Shown here piece by piece: positions 1-7,948 of a stretch of 12,128 nucleotides of DNA. This DNA is from Fusarium oxysporum f. sp. lycopersici 4287 (lineage: Eukaryota; Ascomycota; Sordariomycetes; Hypocreales; Nectriaceae). The position numbers were made by a program, and so were the translations under genes. The stretch spans positions 13,802-25,929 of the forward strand of contig NW_017264863.1 of the NCBI RefSeq assembly GCF_000149955.1, written 5' to 3'. Position 1 is the first letter of the stretch. Every line of letters starts with the position of its first letter. Under the pieces are notes generated by a model, which was not told where the DNA came from, ran no database searches, and saw only the letters and a list, made by a program, of their open reading frames with translations.

Positions 1-1047
1 GTAGCTGGCTTATTTTAATAAGTGCCAAAAGCTTAGGTGTAAATTTGGCAGCACTATAAAGCTTTTATGTAACACCTGCACTTAGTTTGGTTGCGGGTGG
101 ACGAATTGCCATCGCCGCTAGCAAGCGGACTATGATACTATTATAGATATCTCTATATAGCTTATCATCTAGGAGAGAAACTAGAAATAGTAAGCACTTA
201 TCGTTAAGCCTTTTGCTCAAACTCCTGCGTTAGTCTGAGGCTAGTCCCTTGTTATAACTCTAGGCCAGTTTAGCCGCGGCGCCAAAGGCTTCAAATATTA
301 GTATGTTTTGCGCCTTAGTAAGTTAAACCTTTAGGGTCGGCTATGCCTTTTGCTAGGCAAGACGAAAGAAATAATATATTAAGTGCTTTAATACTCGAAT
401 ATACTTTATATATCTCTTCTTTCAAATCGTGCATCAACGGCTTCTGTAATAATCGCCTGGCAACAAAGGAATTAAGCCGGTGCTAATCAAAGAATTAAGC
501 TTTCCCTCTTTAAGTGAGCTTCGCGCCTAGGCAATAACGCGGTCGAGGGATAGAAGAATAATGTAGAGCAGGTCATCTTGATTGCCCTGGACGCCGTGGT
601 CATATAATTCATCCGAATCGGGGAGGCACATAGGGGTTACAACTTCTGATAGCCTCCCCTGATAGGGCTCCAAGAAGCGGGGCCACTCAGTAATATGAAG
701 CCATTGCGATCGATGTCGTATGTCTTGAGATGTCAAGTAAGGGCGAGGGCAAACTAAGTCCCCCTTTGTTCCTCGGACAGTTGACTGCGAAATAGCTACT
801 CCGATGATTGCAAAACAGCGTCTGGCAGGTAGTTAGGCCTTTCACCAGCCCGGCGCGAATTAAACCCTCCACACCACCCTTCGCACCGTTACCATGCGGC
901 CCTGGTTTGCGCATTGGCCGATTATGCCTTCTCCTCAGGTGCTCTTCCATGGCGGTACGGCCGCGGCACAGTGCTGCATCTTTTACATATGAGAATATGC
1001 CAGTGGCTATCGTAATAGAAGAGATCGTTCAGATCCATGACGATCAT
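1..1047 (-). pseudogene. RIP-mutated remnant of an OrsD/DUF3505-like large fungal ORF (N-terminal part, runs off left edge)
   Basis: Reading the minus strand from an ATG at 1047 gives an N-terminus with MDLNDLF and a Cys-x2-Cys pair (ICKRC). After a frameshift near 960 comes MEEHLRRRH, so the two pieces form a C2H2-like finger. A second frameshift near 745-775 leads into one frame that continues to base 1. That frame reads WLHITEWPRFLEP, SLKEGKLNSLIS, KYIRVLKHLIYYFFR, LLDDKLY and KFTPKLLALIKISQL, and is interrupted by nine stops starting at 529, 436, 424, 355, 343, 325, 262, 232 and 67 (highest base of each). Most are TAG or TAA where CAG or CAA would restore a sensible Gln; the TGAs fit CGA or TGG. 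The segments recall, from memory, the large OrsD/DUF3505 proteins common in fungal accessory regions. The family name is moderately certain; the pseudogene call is strong. It makes no functional protein. Confidence 0.6.
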
Positions 1048-1111
1048 ATTAAATAATTAAAGCTTATAAGGAGACTAAGGTTAAAGAAAGATGAGTGGTT
1101 ATAATCCATAA

Positions 1112-1135
1112 GCAGGAGCAAAAGCAGGAGCAAAA
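1112..1135 (+). repeat. Two tandem copies of a 12-base unit
   Basis: The unit GCAGGAGCAAAA occurs twice head to tail, followed by the start of a third copy (GCA). It lies just upstream of the start of the minus-strand OrsD-like relic. Confidence 0.8.
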
Positions 1136-1142
1136 GCATAAG

Positions 1143-1178
1143 TATGCGATCAGTCGCGTTTCCGGACGCGATCGCATA
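1143..1178. repeat. Imperfect inverted repeat (hairpin)
   Basis: TATGCGA at 1143-1149 pairs with TCGCATA at 1172-1178, and TCGCGT at 1154-1159 pairs with ACGCGA at 1166-1171. The loop is TTCCGG, and there is a four-base bulge (TCAG) on the left arm. That makes 13 base pairs in all. The function is unknown. Confidence 0.7.
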
Positions 1179-2048
1179 AATGATATAACCCTAGCACTGT
1201 TTCCAAAGCGGTAAGCAAGCAGGAGAATGGAGGAGACTGGAGTTTAGATCTTCCGCCGGAGATAAAACGGGCGTTAGGGTATGAGGCAATTCACAGAGGA
1301 CAACCGACGAACAGGGGCAGGCGACGATCTAGAATAGAAGAGTAGGTCGTTGCTGACTTCTAGTGGGTCCCCGAGAGTATCGGCGGCCCCGAAAACCAGG
1401 TTACACTTAAGTTCAAAAAACTGTTTTCAGCTGGCCTCCATGCATGGCTTAGCCCCTTGCAAATGCACGGCTTACGATGGCTTCATGCTTCAGTAAGGCC
1501 TCTATTTACTGTCACCAAGAGATTATCGCGGCCATTGACCTTGTAGGCTTGACTGGCCACGGACACAGCCATTGAAACCATTAAGTAAGATAGTGTTTGC
1601 GTCACAGGTCAAAGTCATATCTTAACTACTTTTCTCTGACCATGAATTTAAGGCTCGATCATTGGTCTGTAGTATTACTAGGAAACCAGGCACTAGCGGA
1701 TAATCATACATCTAAAATGTGGAGATTGCTGACAGACCCTTGGAGAAAAGGTAACCAACAAGGGTAAATTGCCGCAAAAATCTCACTGGGGGCCCTCATC
1801 AACAGGGCTACACAACCAACCAGCGGCTATGGTTCAAAAAGCCATTGTGTTCACTTCAATAAGCTGGGCATGTACAGCCACTTGGGGCTTCATGTTGGGT
1901 GAGATTTGAGTAGGGCTGACCGGACTTCGCTATCGATATTCGGCATGGTCACTCGCTGACAATGCATGGGTCAAGTTCAGCTGTCATCAATGCAATATGA
2001 GCGTTATACCGCAACTTCTACTCAGTCATGGAGCTTCATGAGAACATC

Positions 2049-2054
2049 TATAAG
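2049..2054 (+). promoter_or_regulatory. TATA-like box of the secreted-protein gene
   Basis: TATAAG lies 128 bases upstream of the ATG at 2177. A C/A-rich leader follows, typical of fungal 5' untranslated regions. No experimental start site is known from the sequence. Confidence 0.4.
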
Positions 2055-2176
2055 TAGGAGAGACTCGACTGTAAAGTAGTATTCAACTCTAGGCCCAACT
2101 CCAGACAGCATACACACTTCAACCCCAAAAAAAGCAGATCATCTCCTCCCCGAGCACTTTGTCAATACCCATTATC

Positions 2177-3259
2177 ATGGTTTTGAAAAAATCCAAATTT
2201 GCCCTCCTGTTGTTAGCCTTGGTTTATTACGCTTCTCCTGTCACATCTCAGAATACACCGAATGAGAACCTTGTGCTGGCCGATTGTGGCATTGGGCTAG
2301 GCCCCAATGGCGGCTCAACCTCTTTCGAGGCAATCTATTACAATGGCGACATCTGGACAGGCCAGGGCGAGAATACCTACCGCCCAACCATGATGGTTAA
2401 TGTGCCGTGGACTGGCCAGTATCCTTGGTCATGGGTTGGCTTCACCATGCCCAACGGCGACGAATTTAGTGTGATGCTTGATGGCGGCGTGAAGGACCCT
2501 GGCGAAGCGGGTTTTGCTACGCATACGTACGAGCCAAAGCTTTTCATGCCATGTTATTCATACCACCGCGACAGGGTCTTCCAGCTAGCCGACGGCAAAT
2601 GGTGCTCGAGCGCGTACGTCTGCAACTACCGAGGCCAGCCCTACCCTGGTTCTGGCCCGACAAAGCCCGAACCAGAGAAACCCGAGCCACAGAAGATGGA
2701 GATTCATGGCTCTATGACTCAGGACACAGTCGAATTCTGGGAGAAACCGGCGACCCAAATCATGAACACGGCCAGACAAGCCTTTCTCTCGGACGGTTAC
2801 AGTTGTGACACCACCAAACGCCCCATCAACGACAAGTGTACTATTAGTTGGTCGTGTACCGGCGATCCGGCAAACAACTCTCTGGAGCGTATGGCTCAAG
2901 TCTTTGACAAGTTGGCTACCCATGACAAGTTTACGAGCATGCGAGAAGTAGTTACGGATGTCTGCCGTTATCCGGATACACGCCCTGGCAAGGAGGGCCA
3001 GTGCCGACAGTACGAGCAAAAGATTGATAGGTACTATAAAGTTCCTGGCAGTATTAAGCTCACTATGCGCAACGTTCCAAGGGATGGGTCTGGCGAGAAT
3101 TCTAACGTGCATGGGGAACTGGAGTATACGATCCAGTGCGATACTTCCAGGTGGGAATGCATGCTCTGCAATGCTGTTGGAACAGCCTTGAGTGTTCCAG
3201 TACCTGCTGCTGGCGCTTTAGTCTCGATTGGATGTCAAGCTTGCAACACTGAGAACTAG
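2177..3259 (+). CDS. Secreted cysteine-rich two-domain protein of unknown function (effector-like candidate)
   Basis: This is an intact, intronless frame of 360 residues. ATG 2177 is chosen because the in-frame sequence upstream has only a TTG, and because this ATG opens straight into a signal peptide: a basic start (MVLKKSK), a Leu-rich core at about residues 8-18 and a likely cleavage site after TSQ at 25. The mature chain has 14 Cys, at 37, 126, 143, 149, 210, 221, 227, 263, 276, 321, 328, 331, 353 and 356; the even count suits up to seven disulfides. An N-terminal part rich in Gly, Trp and Tyr (37-155) is joined by a Pro/Glu/Lys linker (about 158-173) to a C-terminal domain (about 175-331). 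A small hydrophobic tail (334-352) ends in a CQAC motif. There is one N-glycosylation sequon, NNS at 233. I do not recognise the family. Secretion is a sound inference; an effector role is only suggested by architecture and context. Confidence 0.85.
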   Translation: MVLKKSKFALLLLALVYYASPVTSQNTPNENLVLADCGIGLGPNGGSTSFEAIYYNGDIWTGQGENTYRPTMMVNVPWTGQYPWSWVGFTMPNGDEFSVMLDGGVKDPGEAGFATHTYEPKLFMPCYSYHRDRVFQLADGKWCSSAYVCNYRGQPYPGSGPTKPEPEKPEPQKMEIHGSMTQDTVEFWEKPATQIMNTARQAFLSDGYSCDTTKRPINDKCTISWSCTGDPANNSLERMAQVFDKLATHDKFTSMREVVTDVCRYPDTRPGKEGQCRQYEQKIDRYYKVPGSIKLTMRNVPRDGSGENSNVHGELEYTIQCDTSRWECMLCNAVGTALSVPVPAAGALVSIGCQACNTEN

Positions 3260-4650
3260 ACATAAGGCCTCTGTCAGCAGATGGATAGGTCAGATGCGTG
3301 TTCGTTAACGAATGCGACCACGGAGCTCGTCATACTTAAAGTTGGCGGTAATACACTATTTGGCGAAAAAGGCTGGGTTAGGATTAGTTGTCTTGCTTAC
3401 TCTGAGTTATCAGGATGAAGGAACTGGGCTGAGAATCTTGCCCTTGCTTCAAAGGTCAGGGAAATCCGCCCCCGAGTGGATGCTTCTAAATGCGCAGCGT
3501 CTGCTATTATCTGATGACTCTGTTTTCATTTTTCTAGGCTCTTTACGTATTCTAGTCCATTATATGATTAAATCACCAGTTATCCATTTCGAAAATCAAG
3601 TTTGAACCATCTCATACCGAATTCAATCACTTGCATAACTCTCGCTTGCTCCGCAGCCAGCCACATCTCTCAGCACCGACGCACGTACATACAGAACGGG
3701 CAATGCTCAGCGGCGGATAGATGGACGCTGTTACTCAACCTTTCTTTCTCGCAGATGAGCTTTGCCTAGCGAAACGGTCGAGTACTTTGTCGTGGCCCCT
3801 CGGGACCTATGTGAGGTTCTCACTTTCAGCCGCTGCTCATTGCAGATCGTCTGGATGTACAGTGGACAAAGGATTATCATGACCAATCGTATCTGTATAG
3901 ATTACAACTATCTGTGCAATGGAGGACCGATTGGATATAGTTTAATGCGAATGTAAGATATGCATTTCCCGTGGCTAGCTGACCATTGATGCTGATCTAG
4001 GGGGTTACTCGGGGGCCCTTCCTCGCAAAAGTATCCTGGATGGCGTCTGGCTTGTTTTGCATGGAGAATTACATCGTCCAGAGTCTAACGCACTGACTGC
4101 TCCGCCAACTAAACACTGTTTCGATCGAGGCTCATTCAATGGACTTAGGGCTCGAAAGAAAAGCTGCCGGCATAGAAAAGGTAAGAAGGGTCGAAATCGG
4201 CATAATGGAGAGTTGGCTGCGGGGGTTAGAGGGGATTTGATGGCGTCGTTTCTAAGGATGTCTCACTATCTCGTATTATGTCTTTGGGGCCCCAGTTATG
4301 TATCACCCGCACCTCCATCTCGGGGTACCTGACTCTCTATCCAGTCTATGTAGAAAAGGAGCATCGTACGTCAATCAATTTCTTAAAGGAGATGGAGGGG
4401 CGGGCGGTACACAGCCGGAAGATCGTCAGTTGTAGGTAGAGCTTAACAGAAGCCATGTCAGCTTCACACCCTCTCGATTATCGCTAGCTAATGGATGCAG
4501 AATCCTATGCTGATTACGAGGAGAGCTGAATGCTGTAGAGCTCTTGTGGTATGGTCATGTAGCCAGATGTGTCTTGGATTGTCCCTCGGCTGAGCCTGAA
4601 GCAATTGCCGCATTGTGAGACGGACATAATACATGAGTGTAAGCACAACG
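3260..4650. other. Gene-poor intergenic stretch
   Basis: No frame here combines a plausible start, protein-like composition and a recognisable motif. The longest open frames, near 3312-3605 and 4057-4332 on the plus strand, have no domain signature and look like chance. The first few hundred bases will include the 3' untranslated region of the secreted-protein gene. Confidence 0.5.
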
Positions 4651-4659
4651 ACGATATCC

Positions 4660-4667
4660 TATATAAA
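4660..4667 (+). promoter_or_regulatory. TATA box of an isolated core promoter
   Basis: CTATATAAA is followed by a C/T-rich leader of about 100 bases (TCTCTCCATCTCTTCCAC and similar) and then an ATG at 4771. This is a typical fungal core-promoter layout. Confidence 0.5.
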
Positions 4668-4770
4668 CCCAGTAGTACCCTTCAATCACTACAATTCTCT
4701 CCATCTCTTCCACTAACACTAAACAATCTCAATTTGAGTCCTTTGCTTACTTACACAATTGGTTCTTATC

Positions 4771-4857
4771 ATGACCTCTTCCAACAGCCATTTCGTCAAG
4801 AAGCTTGAATCGCAGACCATAGGGTTGTTGTGGCATGAACAGCAGAGGGCTACATAA
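4771..4857 (+). CDS. Possible 28-codon ORF; perhaps the surviving 5' end of a disrupted gene
   Basis: ATG 4771 sits about 104 bases after a TATA box and a pyrimidine-rich leader. It opens MTSSNSHFVKKLESQ and stops with TAA at 4855-4857. The start is gene-like, but the frame is only 28 codons long. It ends some 50 bases before the 3' end of an opposing hAT transposase relic. Either it is the stub of a gene cut by that transposon or the promoter-like look is chance. No family was recognised and no intron was found that would extend the frame. Confidence 0.25.
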   Translation: MTSSNSHFVKKLESQTIGLLWHEQQRAT

Positions 4858-4910
4858 GAGAGGGTTAAAAGAGCCTTGATTCTATGCTAGAAGGGGGTCG
4901 GAAGTGCTCC

Positions 4911-5640
4911 TTATATACCAATTGAGCGTTGATCCATAGGTGGCCAAGCAAACCAATCGGGCCAAACCCACCTTTTAACATAAACGGTTGGCAAGTTCTT
5001 GTATTCGTCTTCCCACAACTTCTTCACTCCTGTCAAGATCTTATTATGCCATGCCTTTGGCCAGTTTTTCTGTATATAAGCCTTTCCCCGGGATAGATGG
5101 AGAATAAGCGCTGCAGCGTATGCAGGGCTCTCATCGGAGAGCTGGTAGTATTTATCGAAGACATGCCAGCTCGTTAGTACTAGACTAAGTAGCTGTTAGT
5201 TTACCTTATATTTGTTAAATGCTTGCTGGTAATGCTTATGAAAGACGTCCATCGTAAATAATGTATGATTAAGCGTTGTATAATTACCCTTAGTAAGGAG
5301 AGTTATATTCTAAAATGGCTGTAGGAAGTTTTGCATCTCGCGAAGGTTTTGCTAACCCTGTGGTGCTAAGTAGTCGTCTATAAGGGCATCGTAGTACTTT
5401 TCCTGATACCACTTGATATGCCCCTCCTTATTAAGAGCGGCATTGAGCAGAAGAAACCATGAGTTCGCCTTGGGCCTTGGAGTTGTGAGAGTAGATAAAA
5501 TGCCAGCATCAGATGTAATGCCATGAGCCCAGTTTGGTTCAAGTTCCGCAGGAGGCTGAATTCATAAATATAAAATGCCTTCTGCATCGCTCACACTTAT
5601 GTCTACCTCTCTATTTACATATTAACGGTACTGTACGTAA
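4911..5640 (-). pseudogene. hAT-family transposase, internal fragment with five in-frame stops
   Basis: One minus-strand frame runs about 243 codons from 5640 to a TAA at 4913-4911. It reads ELEPNWAHGITSDAGIL, NSWFLLLNAALNKEGHIKWY, KYYDALIDDYLAPQG, MDVFHKHYQQAFNKYK, FDKYYQLSDESPAYAAALIL, NWPKAWHNKILTGVKKLW and VWPDWFAWPPMDQRSIG. This is typical of the catalytic and pre-dimerisation part of fungal hAT transposases. Internal stops start at 5624, 5564, 5354, 5312 and 5198 (highest base). They fit CAA, CGA, CAG/TGG, TGG and CAA changed by C-to-T or G-to-A. The stretch around 5165-5205 might instead be an intron, because it contains GTAAAC and TACTAAC. The N-terminal BED finger and the C-terminal dimerisation domain are missing, and terminal inverted repeats were not found. 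Inactive. Confidence 0.8.
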
Positions 5641-5871
5641 GCCTACTAGCGCTAACATATGCGAGATATTTGTCCAGGACTTCAATGCGTGACTTTGTGG
5701 CAAAGGTATATAGGCATAGCGCACCGTGAAAGCGCAAATCGAAACCCGCAAAAGTGGGCACGAATAAAAAGACGATGCAGACTTTTAGAATTTTAGTTGT
5801 GAGATATTGTTGGAATAAGAATAGAATGAAGCAAGGATCATGATCATCGACAACGACCACAACTAGTATCA

Positions 5872-5888
5872 GGCAGCAATCTGCTGCC
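5872..5888. repeat. Perfect 7-bp inverted repeat, 3-base spacer
   Basis: GGCAGCA and TGCTGCC are separated by ATC. It could be a protein-binding palindrome or a subterminal hAT repeat; the sequence does not decide. Confidence 0.6.
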
Positions 5889-6007
5889 TATGAGGCAATG
5901 ATATCGTCACAAAACATAGCTATAAGAGACCGACCTTCGTCGCGCTCTTAGATAGAAGAAGTAGCTCAATTCAGTGTTTTATGCTACATCCTACGTTGCA
6001 CCTCTTA

Positions 6008-6028
6008 ACTGCTGAGAGAGACAGCAGT
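6008..6028. repeat. Perfect 7-bp inverted repeat, 7-base spacer
   Basis: ACTGCTG and CAGCAGT flank AGAGAGA. The core (CAGCA/TGCTG) is shared with the palindrome at 5872-5888, but the arms are arranged in the opposite order. Confidence 0.6.
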
Positions 6029-6293
6029 CCCGTGGCCCTGCCCAGTTCTATGTTGAATTTAGGTAGCTGTTATTGTTGAATAGTAACCAGCAGCTTCCAA
6101 TTGATTCCACATAGCCCAGATAAGAGGTATGTAGCCTGCCTTCAAGCCCGGAAGCAGAATTAAAAAAAAGGACAACCACCATTTTTTCACCCCAACGTCT
6201 GACAGTTATTGTTACTAGTGGGAGGACCTCTGAGCGGAATCTGACACATCTACGTCGTATGCATATGTAGGATAATCGTCACACCACCGAACC

Positions 6294-6311
6294 GGGCCCC
6301 ATCAGGGCCCC
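6294..6311. repeat. GGGCCCC direct repeat in a G/C-rich island
   Basis: Two copies of GGGCCCC are separated by ATCA, and each contains the palindrome GGGCCC. They sit in a G/C-rich patch with several CGG/CCG triplets, about 290 bases upstream of the NmrA-like start. Fungal zinc-cluster regulators often bind CGG-type sites, so this could be regulatory; that is inference. Confidence 0.4.
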
Positions 6312-6426
6312 AGCACTGATATCGGGCTCTAATAAGGCTCCGGGACAGACCATCGGGTGCTGCACAGACCCTCCGGCCCCTCTGTTGATCCGTTAGTTCC
6401 GGCCGGCCGCTGATTGCTGCAAGATC

Positions 6427-6432
6427 TATAAA
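6427..6432 (+). promoter_or_regulatory. TATA box of the NmrA-like gene
   Basis: TATAAA lies 170 bases upstream of the start codon at 6597, at a usual distance for a fungal gene with a leader. Confidence 0.4.
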
Positions 6433-6596
6433 GAACCGATTCACTTGACTCTCATGTACTTGGAAATCAAGGGCTTCATTCCACATCTGATCTCCATTGC
6501 TTTATGAAATAGGATCTCATCTTGACATCTATTCCCCATCGATTCACATTCATACCCTGATGACTGCGGTTTCTGAGAAAGTAAACAACTACTCAG

Positions 6597-7663
6597 ATGT
6601 ATGTCGTCGCTGTCGCTGGTGGTCTCGGTAACCTAGGACGTCTCATCACCGATGCGGTCTTTGAGAATGGCAAGCACGAAGTGTACGTTATCTCGCGAAA
6701 GGCAAGCTTCTCACACGTCATTGCTTGCACGACAGAAGAAACATCAATTATGCCAGTACACGTGATCTGATTCCGTGCAGGTGCCAGAGGATTTCCCAAC
6801 TCGAATATCACCCTTGACAGGAAAGGAATATTTACCTATTATCCAGACCAACTACAGTTCCGAGTCTGAGATGGCTCGGCTCCTAGAAAAGCACAACATC
6901 CATACCGTCATTTGCACCCTTGCCATAGGCTTCCAAGCGGCCTGTGGCTCTCAAATTGCGCTCGTCCGGGCTTCGGAACAAGCGTCCACAGTCAAGCGCT
7001 TCATCCCGTCCGAATTCAACCTTGACTATGACCTGGGGGATGACGTTCTCCCCTTCCCAGACAAGTGGTTCCACAACGTCGCAAGAACGAGAGCTCGAGA
7101 AGAGCAGTCTCGAATTTACCTACATTTACCCCGGCATGTTCATGGACTACTTCGGCATGCCCCATGTCTCCACGCATCTCCGGGAGTTGTACATCGTCAT
7201 CGATCCTACCAACGGCGTGGCATATGTTCCTGGCGACGGAGAAGCCAAACTAGCCATGTCGTATGCCAAGGACGTTGTCAAATACACAGCGCTCGCACTT
7301 GATCTTGAGAAATGGCCCCGAGTCATGACGACAGCTTCCTGCGCCATGACTCTCAACCAAATTGTCGCCCTGACGGAGAAGAACCTGGGCCGCAAGCTGA
7401 AGGTGACATACCAGCAGATTCCAGCGCTGCTAAAACATGATAGTAAAACCTTACCGGGAAACATTGTCGTCACGGATAAGTACCCCGGTGGGCTGGAGAA
7501 GATCATGGCGTTGACGGCAGATCTCGAGTGTTCAATAGGGCTGGGTGCGTACGACTTTGACAAGCTGTCGGAGCATCTGAACTTGGTCGACCATTTTGTT
7601 GGGAAGACGGAGCCGCCCAAGAAGATTGAGGATGTCCTTGAGATGGCATGGAAGGGACGGTGA
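6597..7663 (+). CDS. NmrA/isoflavone-reductase-like NAD(P)-binding protein, one intron, single-base frameshift
   Basis: Exon 1 (6597-6701) encodes MYVVAVAGGLGNLGRL, a Rossmann nucleotide-binding start with Gly 8, 11 and 14 in GxxGxxG spacing, then HEVYVISR. A 79-base intron (6702-6780) starts with GC (AAG|GCAAGC) and ends TGCAG. Exon 2 continues with TVICTLAIG, VKRFIPSEFNLDYD and FPDKWFHNVAR. There the frame breaks: one extra A at 7086/7087 separates this from RELEKSSLEFTYIYPGMF, which matches the expected family sequence in the next frame and runs to TGA at 7663. With the extra base ignored the protein has 328 residues, normal for this family. Unrepaired, translation goes off-frame after residue 137 and stops at 7300-7302. 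The family comprises cytosolic NAD(P)-dependent reductases and redox-sensing relatives; the substrate cannot be told. It is either a young pseudogene or a sequencing error. Confidence 0.8.
6702..6780 (+). other. GC-AG intron of the NmrA-like gene
   Basis: The donor reads AAG|GCAAGC rather than GT. The acceptor is CCGTGCAG, with a CTGAT branch-like motif about 13 bases before it. Phase 0 joining gives VISRK then VPEDFPTR. The length and acceptor fit fungal introns. Confidence 0.65.
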
Positions 7664-7948
7664 ACTCGAAGATAAGTACCGAGGGTGTATCTTTGGAAGG
7701 TCGTATTGAGTGGTCCACAGTGCTCTAGAAAATTGCTGGTATCGGTCAATTAGACCAACTTTTGCGGCTGGCCGATGCGCTGCATAATATCTTGCCACCG
7801 TTCAGGGCTTGCTTGTCCGCGATTCACCAAGTCACGATGGGGCCAAGTCTCCTCCAAAGACTTCTGGCGATTCGTGGTGTTGTAGATGAAATCATTTAGA
7901 AATATAAACCTGAGAAGAACTCTCATCTCAAAAATGAACAACCAACTT
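7664..7948. other. Gap between the NmrA-like gene and the piggyBac relic
   Basis: This is the 3' region of the NmrA-like gene. A minus-strand frame (7941-7750) contains a protein-like stretch (KSLEETWPHRDLVNRG, then SPERWQDIMQRIGQP) that I cannot assign. It could be the tail of a decayed gene or chance. Confidence 0.3.

Larger units (their letters stand above)
1048..2158. other. Intergenic stretch with a small tandem repeat, a hairpin and the promoter of the secreted-protein gene
   Basis: No gene was recognised. The left part holds a short tandem repeat (1112-1135) and an imperfect hairpin (1143-1178). The rest is the likely upstream region of the gene starting at 2177. The last 110 bases contain a TATA-like element and an A/C-rich leader. 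Confidence 0.5.
5641..6596. other. Intergenic stretch: decayed hAT flank, then upstream region of the NmrA-like gene
   Basis: 5641-5860 has an open minus-strand frame that may continue the hAT relic in another frame, but I could not match it to the family. Further right are two short inverted repeats sharing a CAGCA/TGCTG core, a G/C-rich island (about 6286-6420) and a TATAAA box. Confidence 0.45.

Noticed and set aside
1184..1342. Plus-strand open stretch with protein-like DLPPEIKRALGYEAIHRG
   Set aside because: No start codon, only 53 codons between stops, and no family recognised; not enough to call a gene.
2585..3112. Long minus-strand open frame (175 codons)
   Set aside because: It lies inside the secreted-protein gene and its sequence has no domain-like features; a shadow frame.
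3312..3605. 97-codon plus-strand frame after the secreted-protein gene
   Set aside because: No motif, and no promoter layout in front; chance is likelier.
4057..4332. 91-codon plus-strand frame with a basic stretch
   Set aside because: Basic residues alone are not evidence; no family match and no promoter seen.
5615..5860. 81-codon minus-strand frame upstream of the hAT fragment
   Set aside because: Could be the hAT N-terminal side in a shifted frame, but I could not match it to that family, so it was left out of the pseudogene.
6250..6486. 78-codon minus-strand frame in the G/C-rich island
   Set aside because: G/C-rich DNA keeps frames open by chance; it overlaps the likely promoter of the NmrA-like gene.
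7147..7749. 200-codon minus-strand frame
   Set aside because: Antisense shadow of the NmrA-like exon 2, which has clear family motifs on the plus strand.
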